Origin: Mycobacterium sp. 1245111.1
GTDB lineage: Bacteria > Actinomycetota > Actinomycetes > Mycobacteriales > Mycobacteriaceae
NCBI RefSeq assembly: GCF_001673405.1
Contig: NZ_LZLV01000026.1
Coordinates: 56,983-120,982, forward strand
Reading direction: 5' to 3'
Length of the DNA: 64,000 bases
The notes under the pieces are model-generated. The model was not told the DNA's origin, searched no databases, and worked only from the letters and a program-made list of their open reading frames with translations. The position numbers and the translations under genes are program-made. Positions 23,273 through 33,602 of this stretch are shown in pieces (positions within the stretch are counted from its first letter, which is position 1; every line of letters starts with the position of its first letter).

Positions 23273-25129
23273 GTGGATCTGACACTTCTTGCAGCGGAGC
23301 CGCCGGCGCGCGGCGCGGGTCTGAACCAGGTCATTGGTTTGTCGGTGGCCGCGATGCTCATCGGTGCCACGATGCTGTATGTCGGATGGGCCCACCGCAC
23401 GCGGCGGATCACCTGGCTGAATACCGTTGCCGAGGGGCTGGCCAGCAAGTTCAACCGACCGCCCTGGGTCTCGCTGACCATTCTGGTATTCACCACGTCG
23501 ATCATCTGCGCGTTGTTCGGCTTCATCTGGGACGTCAGCTGGCATATCGGGAATGGACGCGACCCCGGTCCACTGGCGAATCCCGCGCACTACTTCATCA
23601 TCATCGGGTTGTTCGGGATATTCCTGGCCGGCGCAATCGCCGTGGTGCTGCCGTTCGACAAGCCGGGACCGGCGGCGGTGCGCATCACGCGCAATTGGTA
23701 CGCCCCGGTGGGCGGCCTGCTGATGGCCGGCTGCGGCATGTACGCGATGATCGGCTTCCCGCTCGACGACATCTGGCACCGCATCTTCGGTCAGGACGTG
23801 ACGCTCTGGGGCCCAACGCATTTGATGATGATCGGCGGTGCCAACTTCTCCCTGTTCGCAGTACTGATGCTGGAGTACGAAGGCGCGAGGGACCTGGAAC
23901 AGACACCGACCGACGGTCCCCCGGTACGTAATGACAAACCATTCGTCAAGTTCCTTCGCTATCTTTCGGCGGGCGGCCTGCTGATCGGAATGTCGGTGTA
24001 CCAAATCGAATTCGACTTCGGTGTCCCGCAATTCCGGTTGGTCTTCCAACCGATGCTGATCGCCGCCGCGGCCGCAATCGGTACGATCGTCGCGCGCATG
24101 ACGCTGGGTAAGGGCGCGGCGATCATCGCGGCGCTGTGCGCCATCGCGCTGCGAGGGGCGGTCGCCTTCCTCGTCGGGCCCATCCTCGGTGCTCCGATCA
24201 ACTGGTTCCCGCTCTACCTGGGACCGGCTCTTGTGGTCGAACTAGTTGCGCTCACCCCGCTTTTCAAGCGTCCGATCATCTTTGGAGCCGTATCTGGACT
24301 CGGCATCGGCACAGCAGGGCTGTGGCTCGAGTCGCTGTGGATCGGCAAGGTCTACCACTACCCATGGCCGGTGGACCTGTGGCGCGAAGCGCTGCCGACT
24401 GCCGTACCGGTCGCGATTTTCGCCGGCGTCTGCGCGGCACTGCTGGGCATGGTGCTGACCAGTCAGCGGCTGCCGGGCCGCGCATTCGGCGTCACCGCGG
24501 TGGCGCTGACCGTCCTCGTCATCGGCGGCACGATCGCCAACGGTCTGCACATCCACGTCCCCACACAGGATTCCGCGACCGTCAAGCTGACTGACCTGCC
24601 CAGTCCTCCCGGGCAGCGCCTGGCATCGGCTGACGTCCAGCTCAACCCGCCCAACATGGCCGGGGACCATCCGGACTGGGTCACGATCCTGGCTTGGCAG
24701 GGCCGCATGCAGAATCACCGCGGATTGGTCATCAACCGACTGCAGAAAGTCGGGCCCGGCCACTACGTGTCCACCGAGCCGATCCCGGTCTGGGGTGACT
24801 GGAAAACATTGCTGCGCGTCCATGACGGACGGGACCTGGCCGCCGTGCCGATCTGGGCGCCGGCCGACGCGGCCATTCCGGTGCCGGAGATTCCGGTGTT
24901 GGCCAACGGCACCCGACCGTTCGCCTTCGAGGTCTCGATCCTGCAGCGCGAACGCGATCCTGGCGTGCCCGCCTGGTTGTTCACCGCCGGCGGGGTTGTC
25001 GTGCTGTTCTTCACGCTGTGCGTCATCACGGCGCTCACGTGGGGGGCCGGACGCATCAACAATTCGGAGAACGCCCCGAACGAGCCGGGAGAAGAGGCCG
25101 TCGAGCATTCACCCCCGCGGGCAGCGTGA
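23273..25129 (+). CDS. Polytopic membrane protein with a duplicated W-H-x3-G-x-D motif
   Basis: This 618-residue protein has about 12 helices in the first 425 residues, a roughly 140-residue extracytoplasmic stretch, and a last helix near 568-590. Two copies of a polar motif lie at helix ends: D87, W90, H91, G95, D97, P104, H106 and D166, W168, H169, G173, D175, P181, H183. This looks like an internal duplication of a metal-type site. It starts with GTG and AGGAGGT upstream. The stop overlaps the lipoprotein start as GTGA. I do not recognise a function. Confidence 0.85.
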   Translation: MDLTLLAAEPPARGAGLNQVIGLSVAAMLIGATMLYVGWAHRTRRITWLNTVAEGLASKFNRPPWVSLTILVFTTSIICALFGFIWDVSWHIGNGRDPGPLANPAHYFIIIGLFGIFLAGAIAVVLPFDKPGPAAVRITRNWYAPVGGLLMAGCGMYAMIGFPLDDIWHRIFGQDVTLWGPTHLMMIGGANFSLFAVLMLEYEGARDLEQTPTDGPPVRNDKPFVKFLRYLSAGGLLIGMSVYQIEFDFGVPQFRLVFQPMLIAAAAAIGTIVARMTLGKGAAIIAALCAIALRGAVAFLVGPILGAPINWFPLYLGPALVVELVALTPLFKRPIIFGAVSGLGIGTAGLWLESLWIGKVYHYPWPVDLWREALPTAVPVAIFAGVCAALLGMVLTSQRLPGRAFGVTAVALTVLVIGGTIANGLHIHVPTQDSATVKLTDLPSPPGQRLASADVQLNPPNMAGDHPDWVTILAWQGRMQNHRGLVINRLQKVGPGHYVSTEPIPVWGDWKTLLRVHDGRDLAAVPIWAPADAAIPVPEIPVLANGTRPFAFEVSILQRERDPGVPAWLFTAGGVVVLFFTLCVITALTWGAGRINNSENAPNEPGEEAVEHSPPRAA

Positions 25130-25500
25130 GCGCGTTGACGGCTTTTCGCAGAGTCGTTGTGCCTGCGGCGATTTCGGTGCTGTTGATCGCGCTTGCCGGG
25201 TGCGGCGGCGCGTCGAAACCAGCCAGTGGGTCCGGTCTTTCGGTGGACATCACGATCGCGCACGGGCAGGTGACACCGGCCAACGCGACCCTGCAGGCAA
25301 CGGTCCGTCAACCGATCACGCTGCACGTCACCAGCGACGCCACGGATGAGCTGCACGTGCATTCGGTTCCCGATCACAGGTTCGAGGTCGCCGCGGCCGC
25401 CAATCAGACATTCCAGTTCAGCGTCGACGTGCCAGGCAGCGTCGAGGTCGAGTTGCACCATCTTGATCGGAACGTCGCCACCATCCACGTGAATCCGTGA
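25126..25500 (+). CDS. Cupredoxin-like lipoprotein, His-rich
   Basis: This 124-residue lipoprotein has the signal peptide and lipobox ISVLLIALAGC, with C26 as the lipid site. The mature part is an all-beta, cupredoxin-like domain (LSVDITIAHGQVTPAN...QPITLHVTSDATDELHVHS...). There is no cysteine after C26 and no methionine, so it cannot be a type 1 blue copper centre. H77, H79, H84, H111, H112 and H121 could bind copper in another way. GTGA overlaps at both ends tie it to the two membrane proteins. Confidence 0.82.
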   Translation: MSALTAFRRVVVPAAISVLLIALAGCGGASKPASGSGLSVDITIAHGQVTPANATLQATVRQPITLHVTSDATDELHVHSVPDHRFEVAAAANQTFQFSVDVPGSVEVELHHLDRNVATIHVNP

Positions 25501-26840
25501 GCCAAGTCGTCGTAGCCCACGGCCTCGGCGGGTCGAGCGATTTGCCTGTGCCGTATGCCTTTTCGGTGATCGGCGCGGCGTGGGCGTTGACGTTCACCTT
25601 CGCCTTGGTCGCGTTGGCGTGGAAGCGGCCGCGCTTCGATCCGGACAACCCCACGCGCCCGCTGCCCGCGGCGGTGACCGCTTTCGTCGATTCCCGTGTC
25701 ACTCGTGGCATTGCGGCAGCGCTGGCGCTGGCATTCACCGGATGGGTGCTGGTCGCCGGGCTCTGCGGACCGCAGACTCAGGACAACGCTCTGCTCGGAG
25801 TCTTCTACGTGTTGCTGTGGGTCGGGCTGGTGGCGCTGTCGCTGCTCGTCGGCCCCGTGTGGCGGGTCATCTCGCCGGTACGCACGGTATATGCACTGCT
25901 GCAACGCTTTACACCGGATCCACGGTACTCGTACCCGGAGTCCTGGGGGTATCGCCCGGCCGCGGTGGGCCTATTCGCGTTCGTTTGGCTGGAGTTGGCC
26001 AGCCCCAACCCTGCGGCATTGTCGTGGGTCAAAGCCTGGCTGCTCGTGTACACCGTGATGCTGCTGCTCGGAGCGTGCCTGTGCGGGCAACGCTGGTTCG
26101 CCCGAGCGGACCCCTTCGCCGTCTACAGCATGGCGGTGTCACGGCTCTCCCCCTTCCGCCGCGACGCGCAGACCAAGAAGATCGCGATCGGTAACCCGTT
26201 CGACCATCTGTTGTCGCTACCCGTGCGGCCGGGCATTGTCGCGGTGCTGGCGGTGCTGCTGGGTTCGACCGCGTTCGACAGCTTCTCGTCGTCGACGACC
26301 TGGCGCAACACCGCCGACGGGCTGGCGCGCGCCGTTCACGGTGTCCCGGTGTCGGTTTCGTTGTGCGTCCTACGCACCGTCGGCCTGCTCATCTTCGCGG
26401 GGGTGGTCGCGACGACCTTCTCGCTGGCCGCGCGTGCCACCGGTGGCGTCGACCGCAAGTCGCGGCGCGCGTTGCCCGGCGAGTTGGCGCATTCACTGAT
26501 CCCGATCGTGGTCGGCTACATCTTCGCGCACTACCTGTCGTATCTCGTCGAGCGCGGACAGCAGGCGGTTTTCGCCCTCGCCGATCCGCTCGGTAGACGC
26601 TGGAATCTGTTGGGGCTCGCGCATTTACACGTTGCCTATGTGCTGTCGATGCATCCGACCGTGCTGGCCGTCATCAAGGTCACGTCGGTGGTGACCGGTC
26701 ACATCGTCGCGGTGATCGCCGCACACGACAAGGCGTTGAAGCTACTGCCCGCCGGCCACCAGCTCACCGGTCAGCTCACCATGATGCTGGTGATGGTCGG
26801 CTACACCTTCACCGGCTTGTATCTGCTGTTCAGCGCTTAG
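25497..26840 (+). CDS. Ten-helix membrane protein, partner of the cupredoxin-like lipoprotein
   Basis: This 447-residue protein has about 10 predicted helices, starting [19 protein letters not shown]. Possible membrane histidines are in [24 protein letters not shown] and [17 protein letters not shown]. As I recall, some database entries for similar actinobacterial proteins carry the name fenitrothion hydrolase. I cannot verify this and see no hydrolase motif. The GTG at 25497 overlaps the lipoprotein stop. The gene converges on fdhD with overlapping stops (TAG/TAA). Confidence 0.8.
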   Translation: MSQVVVAHGLGGSSDLPVPYAFSVIGAAWALTFTFALVALAWKRPRFDPDNPTRPLPAAVTAFVDSRVTRGIAAALALAFTGWVLVAGLCGPQTQDNALLGVFYVLLWVGLVALSLLVGPVWRVISPVRTVYALLQRFTPDPRYSYPESWGYRPAAVGLFAFVWLELASPNPAALSWVKAWLLVYTVMLLLGACLCGQRWFARADPFAVYSMAVSRLSPFRRDAQTKKIAIGNPFDHLLSLPVRPGIVAVLAVLLGSTAFDSFSSSTTWRNTADGLARAVHGVPVSVSLCVLRTVGLLIFAGVVATTFSLAARATGGVDRKSRRALPGELAHSLIPIVVGYIFAHYLSYLVERGQQAVFALADPLGRRWNLLGLAHLHVAYVLSMHPTVLAVIKVTSVVTGHIVAVIAAHDKALKLLPAGHQLTGQLTMMLVMVGYTFTGLYLLFSA

Positions 26841-27673
26841 GGTCGGACGCCCTCGTGAATCCGGTCCGGCCGCGAGTAGATGTTCATCGAATCGCCCCGC
26901 AGAAACGCGACCAGCGTCAGGCCGGACTCGGATGCCAAATCGACGGCCAGCGACGACGGCGCCGACACCGCGGCCAGCATCGGCACGCCCGCCATCACCG
27001 CCTTCTGCGTCAGTTCGAAGGACGCCCGCCCACTGACCAGCAGCACGGCGTCCTGCAACGGTATTCGATCGTTTTCGAGCGCCCACCCGATCACCTTGTC
27101 GACGGCGTTGTGCCGTCCGATGTCCTCGCGCGCAACCAGCAGTGTGCCGTCGACGTCGAACAGGCCGGCGGCGTGCAGCCCTCCGGTGCTGGCGAACACT
27201 TTCTGCGCCGACCGCAGTCGGGCGGGCAGGGCGCTCAAGGTGCGGGAGTCGATGCGCAGGACGTGATCGCCGACGGGGTATCGGCTGCTGAGCCGGACCG
27301 CGTCCAACGAGGCCTTGCCACACACGCCGCACGACGAGGTGGTGTAGAAATTGCGGGTCACGTCGGTGTCAGGAGCGGGCACGGCAGCGGCCAACGTGAT
27401 GTCGACGACGTTGTAGGTGTTCAGCCCGTCCGGGCCGGCCCCGCTGCAGTAACGGATGGCTTCCACGTCGTCGCGGCGGGCAACGACGCCTTCGGTGAGC
27501 AGGAAGCCTTGGGCCAGTTCGAAATCCGAACCAGGCGTTCGCATGGTCACCGTGGTCGGCTTGCCGTTGACCCGGATTTCCAGCGGCTCCTCCACGGCCA
27601 AGGTCTCGGGCCGTCGGACCGCTGTCTCGGCACTCACATGCCGGACTGGTCGACGTGCCGTTACCCGCCCCAT
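26837..27673 (-). CDS. fdhD: Formate dehydrogenase accessory sulfurtransferase FdhD
   Basis: FdhD transfers sulfur from a cysteine desulfurase to the molybdenum cofactor of formate dehydrogenases. The 278-residue protein has the functional [12 protein letters not shown] loop (C115, C118) and the C-terminal [18 protein letters not shown]. The ATG at 27673 gives [16 protein letters not shown] six codons upstream is possible. It is divergent from the molybdopterin oxidoreductase next door, its likely client. Confidence 0.93.
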   Translation of the reverse strand: MGRVTARRPVRHVSAETAVRRPETLAVEEPLEIRVNGKPTTVTMRTPGSDFELAQGFLLTEGVVARRDDVEAIRYCSGAGPDGLNTYNVVDITLAAAVPAPDTDVTRNFYTTSSCGVCGKASLDAVRLSSRYPVGDHVLRIDSRTLSALPARLRSAQKVFASTGGLHAAGLFDVDGTLLVAREDIGRHNAVDKVIGWALENDRIPLQDAVLLVSGRASFELTQKAVMAGVPMLAAVSAPSSLAVDLASESGLTLVAFLRGDSMNIYSRPDRIHEGVRP

Positions 27674-27706
27674 GGTTGCGAGCGTATCCAACCTCAGGCG
27701 CGGCGT

Positions 27707-27712
27707 TATGCT
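27707..27712 (+). promoter_or_regulatory. -10 box for the molybdopterin oxidoreductase gene
   Basis: TATGCT fits TAnnnT. It lies 22 bases before the ATG at 27735, and a strong GGAGGGG ribosome site follows it. This gives a short leadered message. I see no good -35 element. Confidence 0.4.
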
Positions 27713-27734
27713 GAGCTTCTGCGGAGGGGATCCG

Positions 27735-30020
27735 ATGGCAGAAGATCATTCGAATGACGAGCAGCTGAAAGTCACGCCGCCCAAGCAGTGGGCGACCGGG
27801 GTCCCCGGCGTTATCCACGCGATGCAGTACTCGCTGGAGGAAACCTCACCCCGGCGCGCCGCGGTGAACCTGCTGAGCATCAACCAGGCCAACGGCACCG
27901 ACTGCCCAGGATGCGCCTGGCCGGAGCCGGATCCCAAACACCGGCACATCAACGAGTACTGCGAAAACGGCGCCAAACACATCAACGACGAGGCCACAAC
28001 GCGCCGGATCACGCGGGAGTTCTTCCGCGAACACTCGATTCCGCGGCTGCTGGCCGAGTCCGACATGTGGCTCAACCAGCAGGGCCGGCTGACCGAGCCC
28101 ATGGTCAAGCGTCCCGGGTCCGACCACTACGAACCGATCGGCTGGGACGACGCGCTCGACCTTCTCGCGACACACCTGCGCGAACTCGACTCGCCCGACG
28201 AGGCGCTGTTCTACACGTCGGGCCGGGTCAGCAACGAGGCGGCGTTCCTGCTGCAACTGTTCGCGCGGGCCTTGGGTACCAACAACCTTCCCGACTGCAG
28301 CAACATGTGTCACGAGTCCAGCGGCTCCGCGCTGCAGGAGACGCTCGGGGTCGGCAAGGGCAGTGTCAGCCTCGACGACATCCACGAAGCCGACCTGGTG
28401 TTCGCCGTCGGGATCAACCCGGGCACCAACATGCCGCGAATGCTCTCGGCGCTCGAGGAGACCAAGCGCAACGGCGGACACGTGATCGCGGTCAACCCGC
28501 TGCCGGAGGCGGGCCTGATTCGCTTCAAGAATCCGCAGAAGGTCCGTGGAATCCTCGGCCGCGGAACGACTATCGCCGATCAGTTCCTCCACATCAGGCC
28601 CGGTGGCGACCTTGCGCTCTTCCAGGCCCTCAACGCCTTGCTGTTGCAGGCCGAGTCCGCCGCGCCCGGCACCGTGCTCGACCACGATTTCATCGATGCG
28701 AACACCACCGGGTTCGCCGAGTTCGCCGAACACGTCGGCCAGATCTCCTGGCCGGAGATCGAGGCGACAACCGGGCTGCGCCGCGCCGAGATCGAGCGGG
28801 TCGTCGAGCGAGTGCTGGCCAGCAAGAAGGTCATCGTCTGCTGGGCGATGGGGATCACCCAGCAGAAGTACGGCGTCCCGACGATCCGCGAGATCGTCAA
28901 CTTCCTCATGCTGCGCGGCAATCTAGGGCGCCCGGGCGCCGGTGTCTGCCCGGTGCGCGGGCACAGCAACGTGCAGGGCGACCGCACGATGGGGATCTGG
29001 GAGCGGATGCCCCAGTCGTTCCTGGACGCTTTGGAGCGCGAGTTCGGGTTCACTCCCCCGACCAAGCACGGCTTGGACGCGGTGAACGCGATCCGCGCCA
29101 TGCGCGACGGCCGGGCCAAGGTCTTCATCGGTTTCGCCGGCAACTTCGTGCGTGCCACCCCGGACAGCGATCTGACCGAACAGGCGATGCGCGCCTGTCG
29201 ACTCACCGCGCATGTCTCCACCAAGCTCAACCGCTCGCATGCGGTGTGCGGCGAGACGGCGTTGATCCTGCCGACCCTCGGCCGGACCGACCGCGACCTG
29301 CAAGCCACCGGCGAGCAGTTCGTGACGGTCGAGGACTCGATGAGCATCGTCCACCAATCGCGCGGCCGGCTGCGCCCGCCGTCGGAGCATCTGCTGAGCG
29401 AAGTCGCGATTATCTGCCGCCTGGCCCAGCGCACTCTCGACGACACCCCCGGCATACATTGGGAGGACTTCGAAGCCGACTACGACACAATTCGGCAGCG
29501 AATCTCGCGCGTAGTCCCCGACTTTGACGATTTCAGCGCCCGGGTACGCAAGCCCGGAGGTTTCCGACTGCCGAACCCGGTCAACGAACATCGATTCCCG
29601 ACGCCCTCGGGCAAAGCGGTGTTCACCTGCAACACCTTCGACCGGATCCGTCCTCCGGACGGCCACTTGGTGCTGCAGACGATGCGCTCGCACGACCAGT
29701 GGAACACCATCCCGTACGCGCTCGACGACCGCTATCGGGGCATCCACAACGGGCGCCGCGTCGTGCTGATCAACCCGGAGGACATCGAGGCGCTGGGCTT
29801 GGCAGACCGCCAGCTCGTCGACGTGATCAGCACCTGGGACGACGGTATTGAACGACGCGCCAAAGGTTTTCGAGTGATTGCGTATCCGGCGGCCCGCGGC
29901 TCGGCAGCGTCCTACTATCCCGAAACCAACGTGCTGGTACCGTTGGACAGCGTTGCGGAGATCAGCAACACCCCGACGTCGAAAGGCGTTTTCGTCCGGT
30001 TTGAACCCGCATCGGGCTGA
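27735..30020 (+). CDS. FdhF/YdeP-family molybdopterin oxidoreductase
   Basis: This 761-residue bis-MGD oxidoreductase is related to formate dehydrogenase alpha chains and E. coli YdeP. Cluster-type cysteines are C57, C60 and C76 (TDCPGC, EYC), and C192 lies in [12 protein letters not shown]. There is no selenocysteine codon. [25 protein letters not shown] and the C-terminal MGD domain with MRSHDQWNT are present. The ATG at 27735 has GGAGGGG upstream. Formate as substrate is inferred from fdhD and the formate dehydrogenase next to it. No electron-transfer subunit is nearby. M. tuberculosis FdhF (Rv2900c) is a relative at another locus. Confidence 0.88.
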   Translation: MAEDHSNDEQLKVTPPKQWATGVPGVIHAMQYSLEETSPRRAAVNLLSINQANGTDCPGCAWPEPDPKHRHINEYCENGAKHINDEATTRRITREFFREHSIPRLLAESDMWLNQQGRLTEPMVKRPGSDHYEPIGWDDALDLLATHLRELDSPDEALFYTSGRVSNEAAFLLQLFARALGTNNLPDCSNMCHESSGSALQETLGVGKGSVSLDDIHEADLVFAVGINPGTNMPRMLSALEETKRNGGHVIAVNPLPEAGLIRFKNPQKVRGILGRGTTIADQFLHIRPGGDLALFQALNALLLQAESAAPGTVLDHDFIDANTTGFAEFAEHVGQISWPEIEATTGLRRAEIERVVERVLASKKVIVCWAMGITQQKYGVPTIREIVNFLMLRGNLGRPGAGVCPVRGHSNVQGDRTMGIWERMPQSFLDALEREFGFTPPTKHGLDAVNAIRAMRDGRAKVFIGFAGNFVRATPDSDLTEQAMRACRLTAHVSTKLNRSHAVCGETALILPTLGRTDRDLQATGEQFVTVEDSMSIVHQSRGRLRPPSEHLLSEVAIICRLAQRTLDDTPGIHWEDFEADYDTIRQRISRVVPDFDDFSARVRKPGGFRLPNPVNEHRFPTPSGKAVFTCNTFDRIRPPDGHLVLQTMRSHDQWNTIPYALDDRYRGIHNGRRVVLINPEDIEALGLADRQLVDVISTWDDGIERRAKGFRVIAYPAARGSAASYYPETNVLVPLDSVAEISNTPTSKGVFVRFEPASG

Positions 30021-30076
30021 CGGTTCCACTTGAGCTACAACGGCTTTCGACTTTGGATTAGTCAAAGGAGACTGCC

Positions 30077-31264
30077 ATGGCCAAGATACTGCTTGTCCTC
30101 TATCCCGACCCGGTCACCGGCTATCCCCCGGTCTATGCGCGGGAGAGCATCCCGACGATTCCCGGCTACCCGGACGGTCAGACCCTGCCCACCCCATCGA
30201 CGATCGACTTCAAGCCCGGCGAACTACTGGGCTGCGTGTCCGGGGCGCTCGGATTACGCAAATTCCTCGAGGACAGCGGTCATCAACTGGTCGTGACGTC
30301 TGACAAGGACGGTCCCGACTCGGAGTTCGAACGTGAACTGCCCGACGCCGATGTGGTGATATCGCAACCGTTTTGGCCTGCCTATTTGACCGCCGAACGG
30401 ATCGCCAAGGCGAAGTCCCTGAAGCTCGCGCTGACCGCCGGAATTGGTTCGGACCACGTCGATCTGGACGCGGCGATATCTCACGGGATCACCGTCGCCG
30501 AAGTCACGTTCTGCAACAGCATCAGCGTCGCCGAGCACGCGGTGATGCAGATCCTGACGCTGGTGCGCAATTTCGTCCCGTCCCACCAGTGGGCGGCCGA
30601 CGGAGGCTGGAACATCGCCGACTGCGTCGAACGCGCCTACGACGTCGAGGGCATGGACGTCGGCGTGATCGCCGCCGGCCGCATCGGCCAGGCCGTGCTG
30701 CGCCGGATGGCCCCCTTTGACGTCAACCTGCACTACACCGACACCCGGCGACTGCCGGAGAGCCTCGAAGCGGAGTTGGGCGTCACCTATCACCCCGACG
30801 CCGCGTCGCTTGTCAAGGCGATCGACATCGTCTCCATCCACGCTCCGCTGCACCCGCAGACCTACCACCTGTTCGACGACAAGCTGTTGGCGTCGATGCG
30901 GCGCGGCTCCTACATCGTCAACACCGCGCGCGCCGAGATCTGTGTACGCGACGCGGTGGCGGCGGCGTTGAGGAGCGGTCAGTTGGCCGGCTACGCGGGC
31001 GACGTCTGGTACCCGCAGCCGCCGCCGAAAGATCACCCATGGCGGACGATGCCCAACAACGCGATGACGCCGCACATCTCGGGGACGACGCTGTCGGCGC
31101 AAGCCCGCTACGCCGCGGGCACGCGGGAGATCCTCGAGGACTTCTTCGCGGACAAGCCGATCCGCGACGAGTACCTGATCGTGTCCGGCGGGGCGCTGGC
31201 CGGGACCGGCAAGGCCTCCTACACCGCGGGTGGTGGCGCGAGCCCGGGCAGCAGCGGAACGTAG
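30077..31264 (+). CDS. NAD-dependent formate dehydrogenase (metal-free)
   Basis: It oxidises formate to CO2 with NAD+. This 395-residue D-2-hydroxyacid dehydrogenase family protein matches the Pseudomonas/Candida formate dehydrogenase pattern: N147 (FCNSISVAEH), R285 (NTARAE), Q314 (YPQPPPKDHPW) and H333 (HISGTTLSAQARYA). The Rossmann loop is AAGRIGQ, and D222 in HYTDTRR indicates NAD+ rather than NADP+. AAAGGAG precedes the ATG. It follows the molybdopterin enzyme by 56 bases in the same direction, so two unrelated formate-type enzymes share one transcript. Confidence 0.93.
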   Translation: MAKILLVLYPDPVTGYPPVYARESIPTIPGYPDGQTLPTPSTIDFKPGELLGCVSGALGLRKFLEDSGHQLVVTSDKDGPDSEFERELPDADVVISQPFWPAYLTAERIAKAKSLKLALTAGIGSDHVDLDAAISHGITVAEVTFCNSISVAEHAVMQILTLVRNFVPSHQWAADGGWNIADCVERAYDVEGMDVGVIAAGRIGQAVLRRMAPFDVNLHYTDTRRLPESLEAELGVTYHPDAASLVKAIDIVSIHAPLHPQTYHLFDDKLLASMRRGSYIVNTARAEICVRDAVAAALRSGQLAGYAGDVWYPQPPPKDHPWRTMPNNAMTPHISGTTLSAQARYAAGTREILEDFFADKPIRDEYLIVSGGALAGTGKASYTAGGGASPGSSGT

Positions 31265-31266
31265 TG

Positions 31267-31773
31267 TCAGCCGATCGGATGCTCGACGCGTTCGGTGCCG
31301 TCCCAACGCCGCAAACCCGTCAGGGCGCCGTGGATTTCGACGGGCTGGCCCGCAATGCGTAGCACCGGTTCGAGTTGGGCGCCCTCGATGCGGCGTGCCA
31401 GCGTGACGTGCGGTGTCCAGTGGCCGGGCAGGCTGTGCGGCAGTGGGCCGGGCCGCAGGTGCGTGCCGCAGACGCGGTGTACCTCGGCGTGCACGGCGAG
31501 CAACTCGGTGGTCGGCACGATCAGCCGGGCCAGCACGGCGTTCGATCGGCCGAACAGCAACGGCGCCCCGACGCTGCAGGCAAGAGGCAGTTGCCGCGCG
31601 ATCGGCAGTAGCAACTCGTCGACGTCGGGTGCGATGCGCTCGGCGACCGCCACCGTGACGTGCGGCCGGCCGGCGGGAAGGCGGCCGGATAGGTCCGCGG
31701 CCAGGTCAGCCCAGACCTGACGAAGCCGCGCCTCGGTGTCGGCGTCGAAGAGCAGCTCGACCGAATGGACCAT
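31267..31773 (-). CDS. 2H phosphoesterase / LigT-like 2'-5' RNA ligase family
   Basis: This 168-residue protein has the two HxT catalytic repeats of the 2H superfamily: H38-V-T40 (RPHVTVAV) and H122-V-T124 (TPHVTLARR). Such enzymes hydrolyse cyclic phosphodiesters of nucleotides or RNA. The substrate here is unknown. The ATG at 31773 overlaps the bioD stop, so it is the last gene of the bioA-bioF-bioD unit. Counterpart: Rv1571. Confidence 0.85.
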   Translation of the reverse strand: MVHSVELLFDADTEARLRQVWADLAADLSGRLPAGRPHVTVAVAERIAPDVDELLLPIARQLPLACSVGAPLLFGRSNAVLARLIVPTTELLAVHAEVHRVCGTHLRPGPLPHSLPGHWTPHVTLARRIEGAQLEPVLRIAGQPVEIHGALTGLRRWDGTERVEHPIG

Positions 31774-32453
31774 CAGCCGACCAGACTGGTCACCCAGTTG
31801 CGGTCGAACGCGTGCGCACTCATGGCGGTGAACTCGGCGGCGCTCAGCTTGCTGGCCCCCGCGGGCAGCTCGGCACGCATCGGGCCGAGGCGCACCAGCG
31901 CCGACCTGTTGGATGCTTCCACCACCCCGGGTGGCAGCGGCCAGTTCCCGATCACCAGCCCGGCGAACGGAACATTGTGTGCCGCAAGCGATTCCAAAGT
32001 CAAAGCGGTGTGGTTGAGGGTTCCGAGGTCCGCTGTGGTGACCACCAGTACCGCGGCTTCCAGGTCGACTGCCAGGTCGCGTAGCGTCACGCCGCCGGCG
32101 GCCAGTTCGACGAGCAGTCCGCCAGCGCCCTCGACCAGAGTCAGCTGCCCCGGATGATCGACGGCGTTGATGAGTTTCAGCATGGTGCGCTTGCTGGGTA
32201 ACGCCCGGCCGGCCTGCTCGGCGGCGGCCAGCGGCGCCATCGGCTCCGGATAGCGGGCCAACCCGACGACCTTGCTGATCCCGGTGAGCCGGGTCACCTC
32301 GGCGAGGTCGTCGTCACCGGCCGCGGTCCCGGTTTGCACCGGCTTGCAGACGGCGACGGGAATGCCGGCCTGGCGCGCGGCCGCCGCCAAGGCGGCGGTG
32401 GCGATGGTCTTGCCGACCCCGGTCCCTGTCCCGGTGACGACCAGGACTGTCAA
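31773..32453 (-). CDS. bioD: Dethiobiotin synthetase
   Basis: It carboxylates diaminopelargonate to dethiobiotin with ATP and CO2. The 226-residue protein has the P-loop [24 protein letters not shown] and [15 protein letters not shown] at 32453 gives [10 protein letters not shown] and the same length as M. tuberculosis BioD. It overlaps the bioF stop as TTGA. Longer open frames run through bioF and are rejected. Confidence 0.95.
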   Translation of the reverse strand: MTVLVVTGTGTGVGKTIATAALAAAARQAGIPVAVCKPVQTGTAAGDDDLAEVTRLTGISKVVGLARYPEPMAPLAAAEQAGRALPSKRTMLKLINAVDHPGQLTLVEGAGGLLVELAAGGVTLRDLAVDLEAAVLVVTTADLGTLNHTALTLESLAAHNVPFAGLVIGNWPLPPGVVEASNRSALVRLGPMRAELPAGASKLSAAEFTAMSAHAFDRNWVTSLVG

Positions 32454-33598
32454 CGCCGGCCCGCGGCCAGCACGTCGGTCAGCACCGTGCGGGCCAGCTC
32501 GAGGTCGTCGACATCCAGCGACGCGCGGGCGGTCAGGCGCAGCCGTGAGGTGCCGGCGGGCACGGTCGGCGGACGGAAACAGCCCACCCGTACGCCGGCG
32601 TCCAGGCAGGCCGTCGCGGCGGCCAGCGCCACCTCGGGCTCGCCGAGGATCACCGACACCACCGCCGACTGTGGCACTTGGGCCACGCCGCAGATCCGGG
32701 CCAGCGCGGCCGCATGCCGTCGGACGGCCTCCGGGCGCCACGACTCGCGTTGCAACACGTGCAGTGCGGCCAACGCGGCGCCGACGGCCGCCGGCGCCAG
32801 TCCCGTGTCGAAAATGAACGGCCGAGCGGCATCGATGAGGTGATCGCGCACTGCGACCGATCCCAGGACCGCGCCACCCTGACTGCCGAATGCCTTGGAC
32901 AGCGTCGTGGTCATCACCACGTCGGGCGCACCTGCCAGGCCCACCTCGTGCAGTAGCCCACGTCCGCCGGTGCCCCGGACACCCAGGCCGTGGGCCTCGT
33001 CGACGATCAGCAGAGCCCGGTGCCGACGGCAGACCTCGTGCAGTTCACGGATCGGGGCCAGCGCTCCGTCGGTGGAGAACACCGACTCGGTGATGACGAC
33101 CGCCCGCTCCTCGTCGCGCGCGGACAGTGCCGCGTCGACGGCGTCGATGTCGCGGTGCGGTGTGACCACCACCCGCGCCCGCGACAGCCGGCACGCGTCG
33201 ACAAGCGAGGCGTGTGACAGCGCATCCGACACCAGCAGCGAGCCCGGACCGGACAGCCCGACCACCGCACCCTGGTTGGCGGTGTAGCCTGACGAGAACA
33301 CCAAACACGCTGCGGCGCCGACGAATTCGGCGAGGCTGGACTCAAGCTCTTCATGCAGGGACGTGTTACCGGTGACCAGCCGCGAGCCGGTCGCGCCGGC
33401 GCCCCAGGTCCGCAGCGCGTCGACGCCGCCTTCGATGACGGCTGGGTGCTGCGACAACCCGAGGTAGTCGTTGGACGCCAGATCGAGCTCGATTGCCACC
33501 GCGGGCCGCGGCCGCAGGGCCCGTCGCAGCCCGGCCTGCCGGCGCTGCTCGGCATGCGCCTCCAGCCAGGCCAGCGGGGAAGTTTCGATCTGGGTCAT
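32450..33598 (-). CDS. bioF: 8-amino-7-oxononanoate synthase
   Basis: It is the PLP enzyme that condenses pimeloyl-thioester with alanine. The 382-residue protein has [49 protein letters not shown] and the PLP lysine in [16 protein letters not shown]. The ATG at 33598 gives [14 protein letters not shown]. It starts 4 bases after the bioA stop. Confidence 0.96.
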   Translation of the reverse strand: MTQIETSPLAWLEAHAEQRRQAGLRRALRPRPAVAIELDLASNDYLGLSQHPAVIEGGVDALRTWGAGATGSRLVTGNTSLHEELESSLAEFVGAAACLVFSSGYTANQGAVVGLSGPGSLLVSDALSHASLVDACRLSRARVVVTPHRDIDAVDAALSARDEERAVVITESVFSTDGALAPIRELHEVCRRHRALLIVDEAHGLGVRGTGGRGLLHEVGLAGAPDVVMTTTLSKAFGSQGGAVLGSVAVRDHLIDAARPFIFDTGLAPAAVGAALAALHVLQRESWRPEAVRRHAAALARICGVAQVPQSAVVSVILGEPEVALAAATACLDAGVRVGCFRPPTVPAGTSRLRLTARASLDVDDLELARTVLTDVLAAGRR

Positions 33599-33602
33599 CG
33601 CC

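Noticed and set aside
27788..29527. 579-codon plus-strand open frame
   Set aside because: Arg-rich out-of-frame reading of the molybdopterin oxidoreductase gene.
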